From positions 1-9,774 of the forward strand of contig JAWXUI010000040.1 in NCBI GenBank assembly GCA_044432805.1: a DNA stretch of 9,774 bases, given 5' to 3'. The notes under the pieces are model-generated. The model made no database searches and was not told where the DNA came from. It saw nothing but the letters and a program-made list of their open reading frames with translations. Below are positions 1 to 6,114 of the stretch, one piece after another (positions within the stretch are counted from its first letter, which is position 1; every line of letters begins with the position of its first letter). A program made the position numbers and the translations under genes. This stretch comes from CAYJEO01 sp044432805. GTDB lineage: Bacteria > Bacillota_I > Bacilli_A > RF39 > UBA660.

Positions 1-243
1 ATTAAAAAAAGATTTTACTGTGCTTATGTGTTGTGAAATACTTTTTTTAGATAAATTCTTATTATATAAATAAATTACATATTGTCTTAATTCAAGATAA
101 GTTATTTTTTTATAATTTATATGCTCTTTTTTTAAAAACAAAGAAAAAACTTCTAAATTAAATTTATATGTATCAACTGTTTTTAATGAATAATTTTTTT
201 CTGTTTCTAAATGCATTAAAAATTTATCAATTAATTTTTCCAT
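1..243 (-). CDS. xerC: Tyrosine recombinase XerC/XerD-like, N-terminal part (cut by window edge)
   Basis: The frame is open for 81 codons from an ATG at 243 to the window edge, so only the N-terminus is present. The protein begins MEKLIDKFLMHLETEKNYS and later contains LSKKSISQHISTVKSFF. This is the pattern of the helical SAM-like core-binding domain of XerC/XerD recombinases: a short helix, an 'EKNYS..T...Y...L..F..FL' helix, then an 'LS..SI...IS..KSFF' helix. In the family, this domain clamps the dif site while a C-terminal domain (outside this window) cleaves it to resolve chromosome dimers. A strong AGGAGG at 248-253 sets the start, with short 4-nt spacing. It begins 26 nt after the preceding gene's stop, with a weak terminator between and no clear promoter of its own, so read-through transcription is likely. 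The symbol rests on the topA-xerC neighbourhood of Bacillota; xerD or a phage-type integrase cannot be excluded without the catalytic domain. Confidence 0.8.
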   Translation of the reverse strand, partial: MEKLIDKFLMHLETEKNYSLKTVDTYKFNLEVFSLFLKKEHINYKKITYLELRQYVIYLYNKNLSKKSISQHISTVKSFFN

Positions 244-256
244 TTTTCCTCCTATG

Positions 257-277
257 AAAAAAGAGTTAACTACTCTT
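257..277 (-). terminator. Weak intrinsic terminator after the unknown 354-aa gene
   Basis: On the minus strand a 6-bp stem (AAGAGT with ACTCTT, 5-nt loop) is followed by four further T residues beyond the stem. The stop codon TAG (270-272) lies within the hairpin. The stem is AT-rich and the T tract short, so termination is probably partial, leaving read-through into the recombinase gene whose Shine-Dalgarno site begins only a few bases further on. Confidence 0.6.
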
Positions 278-1334
278 CTGTCGGTATAAATGTTCCAGGT
301 AAAGGAGCCAATCTTTTTTGTTTTCCTAAATTTTCTTGTTCATCGATTATTTCTTCCATAGATATTTGTCCTGGATATTCTAAAGGATTATTTTGTGTTG
401 TATTTAAATCAATAAAAGTGATTTCTTCTAATTGTTCATCAGTTGTTAATATTTGTGGAACTTCTTGCTCAATTGGAACTTCTGGTCTGTCAAATCCATC
501 AGTATGTGAATATGGATTCCTATCCGGATCAAACATTTTATTTGTTTCAACATCCATTATTTTAGGATTTGGTGTAGGATTTCCTAATAATTCATTTAAC
601 GGCTCTAATTTTGGTTTATTATCTAATGTTTTTATTTTTATAAAGCCATTTTGTCGATGCTGTAATTCAGCAATTGCAATATCCCTAACTTGACGATATT
701 TTTCTGATAGCAAATTAACAATTTGATAAAACATATTCTCTACTTTTTCTTTTTGTGCTTGTTTTTCAGGATCCATTGAATCCATAGATTTTAAAATTTC
801 TCTTTCAGTTGGATAATTTAATATTAAAGTTGCCAAAGGGATTTTTTTATCAGTAGGAATTTTAGTTTGATCATATAAAACATCCTCAGCTGTTAGTCGA
901 GTCCTTAGTGTTAATTCTGACATATAATTTTGTAATAAATTAGTTGTAAATTCATCTATATTTGAATTAATTTGGTTTCTTTCAACTCTACATTCCACTT
1001 TATCTCTTGCAGCATAAAAAGCTATCCACTGATTATCACTAAAAATAACTGGTCTAAAAGAAAAAGTAGTAACACCTTTTCTTGGATAAGGTTGCGTACA
1101 TTTAATAAGTAACACATCAACCATAATTTTCTTATCCATTAAATCATTCGCTTTACAAAACTCAATCAAAGAATCACTATCTTCAAAATGAGTCGTGAAA
1201 AGATCGATATTAGACAATTGTGTTTTTTCTTTTAATTCAAAACATGGAACTTTAATAACTTCTTCTCCAGTCATTCCATTTTTACTATATTTTGCTACTA
1301 AAGAATAAATATTTTTTGCTTTTTTAGTCGGCAT
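270..1334 (-). CDS. Conserved-looking hypothetical protein of unknown function, 354 aa
   Basis: I do not recognise this protein. The N-terminal two-thirds (about residues 1-180) looks like a folded alpha/beta domain with hydrophobic strands such as KKIMVDVLLIKC and FSFRPVIFSDNQWIAFYA. Residues about 185-235 are charged and helical (EKQAQKEKVENMFYQIVNLL onward), possibly a short coiled coil. The last 110 or so residues are rich in Pro, Asn, Asp and Glu and are probably disordered. There is no signal peptide, membrane segment or obvious catalytic motif, so it is probably cytoplasmic. I chose the ATG at 1334 because AGGGGTGAT lies 7 nt before it; the ATG at 1337 is also possible. An upstream in-frame ATG at 1358 (362 aa) is disfavoured: it has no Shine-Dalgarno site and sits about where transcription should start. 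It lies between topA and an xerC-like gene, with its own promoter and terminator. Codon use resembles topA, with no sign of recent transfer. Confidence 0.8.
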   Translation of the reverse strand: MPTKKAKNIYSLVAKYSKNGMTGEEVIKVPCFELKEKTQLSNIDLFTTHFEDSDSLIEFCKANDLMDKKIMVDVLLIKCTQPYPRKGVTTFSFRPVIFSDNQWIAFYAARDKVECRVERNQINSNIDEFTTNLLQNYMSELTLRTRLTAEDVLYDQTKIPTDKKIPLATLILNYPTEREILKSMDSMDPEKQAQKEKVENMFYQIVNLLSEKYRQVRDIAIAELQHRQNGFIKIKTLDNKPKLEPLNELLGNPTPNPKIMDVETNKMFDPDRNPYSHTDGFDRPEVPIEQEVPQILTTDEQLEEITFIDLNTTQNNPLEYPGQISMEEIIDEQENLGKQKRLAPLPGTFIPTEE

Positions 1335-1364
1335 CATATCACCCCTGTTATTTATCATATATCC

Positions 1365-1393
1365 ATTATACTATAATTTTTTGTTTTTTAAAA
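1365..1393 (-). promoter_or_regulatory. Candidate promoter for the unknown 354-aa gene
   Basis: A perfect minus-strand -10 box TATAAT (1365-1370) lies 17 nt downstream of a weak -35 candidate TTTTAA (1388-1393). Transcription would start near 1358. That would make an ATG at 1358 leaderless and supports initiation at 1334 or 1337 instead. The promoter lies just past the topA terminator, so the gene appears to be an independent transcription unit. Confidence 0.55.
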
Positions 1394-1401
1394 CTATTTA
1401 T

Positions 1402-1424
1402 AAAAAAAAGAACTATTTGTTCTT
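1402..1424 (-). terminator. Intrinsic terminator of topA
   Basis: On the minus strand the stem AAGAAC / GTTCTT with loop AAATA is followed by a further run of six T residues. The topA stop codon TAG (1413-1415) lies inside the hairpin, so the last codons of topA form part of the terminator. Confidence 0.7.
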
Positions 1425-3440
1425 ACATTCAGGACAATATAGTTCATCTTTTTTATTTTTTAACATTACACCATTACATGTTTCGCATTTATTTTCTGTT
1501 GGTATATCCCAATAAGCTGTTTTACATTTTGGATAATTGTTACATCCATAAAAAATCTTACCTTTTCTACTTTGCTTTTCAACTATCTTTCCTTCACAAT
1601 TAGGACAATCAATAATTTCTTTTTCTTCTCTTTTTTCTTGTTTTATATATTTACATTCTGGGAAATTAGAGCAAGCTTCAAATTCACCATATCTTCCTTT
1701 TCTTATAACTAGTGGACTATTACAATTTGGACATAGTTCTCCTGTTTCAATTAAAGGTTTCTTTTCCATTTCTCCAAATGCTTTTTCAACTGCTGGTTCA
1801 AATTCATCATAAAATGCTTTTAATATTTCGTACCAAACAGCATCACCTACAGATATTTTATCTAAGTCATTTTCCATATTTGCTGTATATTCAACATTTA
1901 TTATATGGTTAAAATAAACTTGTAATTTATCAGTTATTTCAATACCTATATCTGTTGGATTGAATTTTTTATCAAGCAATAAGACATAACCTCTTTTTTT
2001 AATAACATCAACAATTGATGCATATGTAGATGGTCGTCCAATTCCAAGTTCCTCTAATTCTTTTATTAATTTTGCTTCAGTATAACGCGCTGGTGGTTGA
2101 GTGAAGTGTTGTTTTTTAATAACTTCATCAGTTGTTATAACATTGGTATTATAGTTTTTAAAGTCCGGCAAAACAAATTCTTTAGTGTCTTCGTATTCTT
2201 TATATGCTTTTAAATAACCATCAAATGTAATAATTTGACCAGTTGCTTTAAATTTATAATTATTATTATCTAAAATTACTTGTGTGTTATTAGTTTTAGC
2301 ATCACTCATTAAAGACGCTAAAGTTCTAAAATAAATAAGTTTATATAACCTATATTCATCATCTGATAAAAATTGTTTTATTGATAATGGTTCTTTTAAT
2401 ATGCTAGTTGGTCTTATAGCTTCATGAGCATCTTGAACATTTTCTTTTTTCTTAGCACTTTTTACATACCCTATATATTCTTTACCGTAATTAGTTTTAA
2501 TATATTTTAACGTTTCTCCAACAAATACTTCTGATAATCTAATAGAATCAGTACGCATATAAGTAATAAGTCCGACAGTTTCATTAGATAATTCAATACC
2601 TTCATATAGTTTTTGTGCGACTTGCATTGTTTTTCTAGCTGAAAAACCTAATTTAGAACTTGCTTCTTGTTGAAGTGTTGATGTTGTAAACGGAAATTTA
2701 GATTTTTTATTTTTACTTTTCGATTCAACATTTTCAATTTTATAAACATTAGATAACGAATTATAAATTTCATTTGCTTTTATTTCATTAGATATTTCTA
2801 TATCCTTATTGTTATATTTAAATAAATCAGCTTCAAATGATTCAAAAACAGAAGTTATTGTCCAATATTCTTCACTATTAAATGCTTCTATTTCTCGTTC
2901 TTTTTCTACAATTAATTTTAAAGCAACACTTTGCACTCTTCCTGCTGAACTACCGCTTGTTTTAGCTTGCATTAGCTTTGATAATCTAAATCCGATAATT
3001 CTATCTAATATTCTTCTTGTTTCTTGGGAATTAACTAAATCTTGATCTATTTTTCTTGTATGATCAAATGCATTTATAACTGCATCTTTTGTTATTTCAT
3101 TAAACACGACTCTTTCATAATTTGATTCATTTAGTTTAAGTGCGTCATATAAGTGCCAAGATATAGCTTCCCCTTCTCTATCGGGGTCGGTTGCTAGATA
3201 AACAAAATCAGAATTTTTTACATCTTTTATCAATGCGTCAACATCTTTTTTCTTACCTTTTATCGTCGTGTATTTAGGTTTAAAATTATCTTCTAAATCT
3301 ACACCTAAACCAAATTTACCAGATTTTGATAAATCTCTGATGTGTCCTTTTGAAGAAACAACTTTAAAATCTTTACCTAAATATTTTTCTATTGTTTTTG
3401 ATTTGCTTGGTGATTCCACTATTACCAAATTTTTTGCCAT
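1413..3440 (-). CDS. topA: DNA topoisomerase I (type IA)
   Basis: This enzyme relaxes negative supercoils by cutting one strand through a 5'-phosphotyrosine link. At 675 aa it is near the usual Bacillota length. The N-terminal TOPRIM domain has the Mg-binding glutamate in IVESPSKSKTIEKYLG (E9) and the acidic cluster TDPDREGEA (D85, D87, E89). SAGRVQSVALKLIVEKERE (about 165-183) is the conserved helix behind the active site. The catalytic tyrosine is Y294 in LITYMRTDS. GRPSTYA lies further on in the DNA gate region. The C-terminus carries three zinc ribbons: about 570-597 and 612-640 with spaced CxxC pairs, and a shorter one at 652-672 (CETC ... CPEC). The start is set by AGAGG at 3448-3452, 7 nt upstream of the ATG, and by the classic MAKNLVIVESPSKSKTIEKY opening. 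It is transcribed from a near-consensus promoter at 3467-3495 and ends in its own terminator. Gyrase is presumably encoded elsewhere. Confidence 0.98.
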   Translation of the reverse strand: MAKNLVIVESPSKSKTIEKYLGKDFKVVSSKGHIRDLSKSGKFGLGVDLEDNFKPKYTTIKGKKKDVDALIKDVKNSDFVYLATDPDREGEAISWHLYDALKLNESNYERVVFNEITKDAVINAFDHTRKIDQDLVNSQETRRILDRIIGFRLSKLMQAKTSGSSAGRVQSVALKLIVEKEREIEAFNSEEYWTITSVFESFEADLFKYNNKDIEISNEIKANEIYNSLSNVYKIENVESKSKNKKSKFPFTTSTLQQEASSKLGFSARKTMQVAQKLYEGIELSNETVGLITYMRTDSIRLSEVFVGETLKYIKTNYGKEYIGYVKSAKKKENVQDAHEAIRPTSILKEPLSIKQFLSDDEYRLYKLIYFRTLASLMSDAKTNNTQVILDNNNYKFKATGQIITFDGYLKAYKEYEDTKEFVLPDFKNYNTNVITTDEVIKKQHFTQPPARYTEAKLIKELEELGIGRPSTYASIVDVIKKRGYVLLLDKKFNPTDIGIEITDKLQVYFNHIINVEYTANMENDLDKISVGDAVWYEILKAFYDEFEPAVEKAFGEMEKKPLIETGELCPNCNSPLVIRKGRYGEFEACSNFPECKYIKQEKREEKEIIDCPNCEGKIVEKQSRKGKIFYGCNNYPKCKTAYWDIPTENKCETCNGVMLKNKKDELYCPECKNK

Positions 3441-3466
3441 TAGATTACCTCTTTCATCAATAATAA

Positions 3467-3495
3467 GTTATACATTAAAATATTTCGTTTGTCAA
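3467..3495 (-). promoter_or_regulatory. Promoter of topA (sigma-A type)
   Basis: A perfect -35 TTGACA (3490-3495, minus strand), a 17-nt spacer, and -10 TATAAC (3467-3472). The predicted start near 3460 gives a leader of about 20 nt that holds only the Shine-Dalgarno site. Confidence 0.8.
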
Positions 3496-3533
3496 ATTAT
3501 TATACCATTAAATTATTACTTTTCCTTTTAAAA

Positions 3534-3562
3534 TTTAATTTTTTTTGTCTATGTGATATAAT
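3534..3562 (+). promoter_or_regulatory. Promoter of the FemABX-family gene (extended -10)
   Basis: The -10 box TATAAT at 3557-3562 is preceded by TGA, giving an extended TGnTATAAT. At 17-nt spacing the -35 position reads only TTTAAT (3534-3539), weak as expected for an extended -10 promoter. Transcription would begin just before the Shine-Dalgarno site. The promoter is back-to-back with that of topA. Confidence 0.65.
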
Positions 3563-3585
3563 ATATATATCTTGAGGTGAAATTT

Positions 3586-4794
3586 ATGAGAATAGAAGAG
3601 ATTAGTGAAGATAAATTTAATGAATTTTGTAATGGCTTTGAAGAAAAGTCTATTTATCAGACTTCTGCATATGCTCATGTAATGCAAAATCAGAAATTCA
3701 ATTATTTTTACATTGGATTTTACAATGATTATAAGCTAATTGGAGCCTCTCTTATATTTAGAAATAAAAGTTTAGCGTTCGCGCCTAGAGGGTTTTTAAT
3801 TGATTATTCAATACCTTCGTTTAACAAATATATTTTAATGTTAAAGAAATTTTTAGATAAAAAAAATATATCAAAAGTTATCTTTTCACCAATGATAACA
3901 AAAAGTTTTAATAATGAAGATATAAATTCAAATTATAAAGAGTTATATAATAAATTAAATTTAAATACATGTAAACACTTAGGTTATAATAATAATTTTG
4001 AAACAATCAAGCCTAGATTTGAAGCAGTTTTAAATATTGATAAAGATTTTAATGAACTGTTTAATAATATTAAAAAAGAATATCGCACGAAGATAAGAAA
4101 AGCCGATAAATTAGGGATAAAAGTTTATAAAGGTGATATTGATACTTTAGATGTTATGTATGAACAAATTAAGCATAAATACCCGAGAGAGGAAAATTAT
4201 TTTAAAGATTGTTTTGAATATTTTACTGATTCTCAAATGTATTATACCGTTTTAGATCCAAGTGAATATTTAAATATCGCTAAAAAGAATTTTGAAAAAC
4301 AAGATGAAATATGTTATAAAATAAATGAATCTATTTTAAATCCAAATAAAAAGAACAGTAAACTTCTTATTCAAAAGAAAATGGTTAATGATAATTTATT
4401 AAATATTTATAAAAAAGAATTAGCTAAAGCTATTGATTTAAATAAAAAATATAAAGATAATATTATTACCTCTACAGCATACTGCATAGTACTAGGTGAC
4501 ACAGTATATTTATTTATGGATGGTTATAATAAAGAGTTTAAAAATTATAATTCTAAACATTTACTAATTTGGAAATTAATCGAAAGATTTTCTCAACTTG
4601 GATATAAAAAATTTAATTTTGGCGGAATCACTAATCCTGAAAACCATGATAAAAAATATAATGGTTTAAATAATTTCAAATTAAATTTTGGATGTGATGT
4701 CATTGAATATATTGGTGATTTTGAGATAACTTGCAATAATTTAAAGTTTGTTATTAATAATCCCAACAATGCATTTGATATTCTAAAAAAGTAA
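3586..4794 (+). CDS. FemABX-family peptidoglycan bridge aminoacyltransferase
   Basis: Family members move amino acids from aminoacyl-tRNA to the side chain of the third residue of the lipid II stem peptide, building the interpeptide bridge on the cytoplasmic face of the membrane. The 402-aa length fits FemA/FemX/MurM. Visible features are QTSAYAHVM (25-33), YRTKIRKADKLGIKV (166-180, the typical 'R..IRKA...G' segment), a long charged helical stretch at about 228-290 (like the helical arm of FemA), and the near-diagnostic GLNNFKLNFG (360-369) in the second GNAT-like domain. There is no signal peptide or membrane segment. The ATG at 3586 is preferred because GAGGTGA (3574-3580) lies 5 nt upstream; a GTG at 3577 falls inside that site. 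The gene is divergent from topA and convergent with tuf. Which amino acid is added cannot be told from sequence. A role with alanine, serine or glycine is possible. A femX or murM symbol would be a guess. Confidence 0.9.
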   Translation: MRIEEISEDKFNEFCNGFEEKSIYQTSAYAHVMQNQKFNYFYIGFYNDYKLIGASLIFRNKSLAFAPRGFLIDYSIPSFNKYILMLKKFLDKKNISKVIFSPMITKSFNNEDINSNYKELYNKLNLNTCKHLGYNNNFETIKPRFEAVLNIDKDFNELFNNIKKEYRTKIRKADKLGIKVYKGDIDTLDVMYEQIKHKYPREENYFKDCFEYFTDSQMYYTVLDPSEYLNIAKKNFEKQDEICYKINESILNPNKKNSKLLIQKKMVNDNLLNIYKKELAKAIDLNKKYKDNIITSTAYCIVLGDTVYLFMDGYNKEFKNYNSKHLLIWKLIERFSQLGYKKFNFGGITNPENHDKKYNGLNNFKLNFGCDVIEYIGDFEITCNNLKFVINNPNNAFDILKK

Positions 4795-4812
4795 CTTAAT
4801 GTTATTTTTTTT
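4785..4812 (+). terminator. Terminator of the FemABX-family gene
   Basis: Stem 4785-4795 pairs with 4801-4811 (11 bp with one G-T pair; core GTAAC / GTTAT, loop TTAAT), and the A-run pairs with the T-run. The stop codon TAA (4792-4794) lies inside the left arm. The flanking A- and T-runs let it work in either direction. Confidence 0.65.
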
Positions 4813-4820
4813 ATAATTAT

Positions 4821-4849
4821 AAAAAAAAAGATAGAATCTCTATCTTTTT
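4821..4849. terminator. Bidirectional terminator between the convergent FemABX gene and tuf
   Basis: A perfect 11-bp stem, AAAAAGATAGA (4825-4835) with TCTATCTTTTT (4839-4849), closed by a 3-nt loop. On the minus strand it is followed by a T-tract (nine A residues at 4821-4829 on the plus strand), so it is the main terminator of the str operon. On the plus strand it is followed by a T-rich stretch and backs up the previous hairpin. Confidence 0.85.
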
Positions 4850-4853
4850 ATTT

Positions 4854-6038
4854 TTATTTAATAATTTCAGAAATGTTTCCTGAACCAACTGTTCTTCCAC
4901 CTTCACGAATTGAGAATTTAGTTCCGTTTTCGATAGCGATTGGAGAGATTAATTCAACTGTCATTTCAACATTATCTCCAGGCATAACCATTTCTACACC
5001 TTCTGGTAATTTAACTTCACCAGTAACGTCTGTTGTTCTGAAATAGAATTGTGGACGGTAGTTTGTAAAGAATGGAGTATGTCTTCCACCTTCTTCTTTA
5101 GATAAAACATAAACTTGTGCTTTAAATACAGTATGAGGTGTAACTGAAGCTGGTTTAGCTAATACTTGACCACGTTCAACTTCTTCACGAGAAATACCAC
5201 GTAATAAAATACCTGCATTATCTCCACATTCAGCGTAATCTAATTGTTTTCTGAACATTTCGATACCAGTAACTACTGCTTTTTTAGTATCTTTTAATCC
5301 GATGATTTCAACTTCGTCATTTAATTTTAATTGACCTCTTTCAACACGTCCTGTAACAACTGTTCCACGACCTGTGATTGTGAATACATCTTCAACTGGC
5401 ATTAAGAATGGTTTGTCAACATCTCTAGCTGGAGTTTCGATCCATGAGTCAACAGCATCCATTAATTCCATAATTTTTTCTTCGTATGCAGCATCACCTT
5501 CTAATGCTTTTAATGCTGAACCTTGAATTACTGGAGTGTTATCTCCGTCAAAACCGTATTCGCTTAATAATTCACGAATTTCCATTTCAACTAATTCGAT
5601 TAATTCTGCGTCATCAACCATGTCACATTTGTTCATGAAGATAACCATACGAGGTACACCAACTTGACGAGCAAGTAAGATATGTTCTCTTGTTTGAGCC
5701 ATTGGCCCATCAGTTGCAGCAATAACTAAGATTGCTCCATCCATTTGTGCAGCACCTGTGATCATGTTTTTTACATAGTCAGCATGTCCTGGACAGTCAA
5801 CGTGAGCATAGTGTCTAGTTTCAGTTTGATACTCAACGTGTGAAGTATTAATTGTAATACCTCTTTCTCTTTCTTCTGGTGCTTTATCGATATTTGCATA
5901 ATCTACAAAATCAGCAAAACCTTTTTTACTTAGAACATTAGTAATAGCAGCTGTTAAAGTTGTTTTACCATGGTCTACGTGTCCAATTGTACCGATGTTA
6001 ACATGCGGTTTTGAACGATCAAATTTTTCTTTTGCCAT
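4854..6038 (-). CDS. tuf: Translation elongation factor Tu
   Basis: This GTPase carries aminoacyl-tRNA to the ribosomal A site. The 394-aa length is normal. All GTP-binding motifs are intact: G1 GHVDHGKT (19-26), G2 threonine T62 in RGITI, G3 DCPGH (81-85) with the catalytic His, G4 NKCD (136-139) and G5 SAL (174-176). Domains 2 and 3 follow, with GRGTVVTGRVERG and KFSIREGGRTVGSG as landmarks. The C-terminal end reads GSGNISEIIK where most bacteria have GAGVV followed by a variable tail, a mild local departure. AAGGAGG (6047-6053), 8 nt before the ATG, fixes the start. It is the last gene of the str operon, 70 nt after fusA. That gap holds a hairpin and a possible extra promoter, which would suit the usual excess of EF-Tu over other factors. 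Confidence 0.98.
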   Translation of the reverse strand: MAKEKFDRSKPHVNIGTIGHVDHGKTTLTAAITNVLSKKGFADFVDYANIDKAPEERERGITINTSHVEYQTETRHYAHVDCPGHADYVKNMITGAAQMDGAILVIAATDGPMAQTREHILLARQVGVPRMVIFMNKCDMVDDAELIELVEMEIRELLSEYGFDGDNTPVIQGSALKALEGDAAYEEKIMELMDAVDSWIETPARDVDKPFLMPVEDVFTITGRGTVVTGRVERGQLKLNDEVEIIGLKDTKKAVVTGIEMFRKQLDYAECGDNAGILLRGISREEVERGQVLAKPASVTPHTVFKAQVYVLSKEEGGRHTPFFTNYRPQFYFRTTDVTGEVKLPEGVEMVMPGDNVEMTVELISPIAIENGTKFSIREGGRTVGSGNISEIIK

Positions 6039-6070
6039 AAATTTTTCCTCCTTATTTATTTACATATTTA

Positions 6071-6099
6071 ATTTTATATCAACTAGGGAAAAATATCAA
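6071..6099 (-). promoter_or_regulatory. Candidate internal promoter for tuf
   Basis: On the minus strand, -35-like TTGATA (6094-6099) is followed after 17 nt by TAAAAT (6071-6076), or after 15 nt by TATAAA (6073-6078), which has an upstream TG. Either would give a tuf transcript with a short leader. The match is moderate and the region is AT-rich, so chance resemblance is possible. Confidence 0.4.
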
Positions 6100-6114
6100 G
6101 TATTTTTCCTAGTT
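6081..6114 (-). other. Strong hairpin spanning the fusA stop codon, without a U-tail
   Basis: Plus-strand arms 6081-6095 and 6101-6114 are complementary over 14 bp with a single bulged base and a 5-nt loop. The right arm includes the fusA stop codon (6109-6111). The downstream minus-strand sequence (GATATAAAATTAAATATG) is not a T-tract, so it does not look like an efficient intrinsic terminator. Possible roles are 3'-end protection or RNase processing that separates fusA from tuf mRNA, or partial attenuation. The role is inferred; the pairing is seen directly. Confidence 0.6.

Noticed and set aside
1335..1358. Start of the unknown gene at 1358
   Set aside because: The ATG lies about at the predicted transcription start, with TATAAT at 1365-1370 just upstream and no ribosome binding site. 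The AGGGGTGAT before 1334/1337 fits better.
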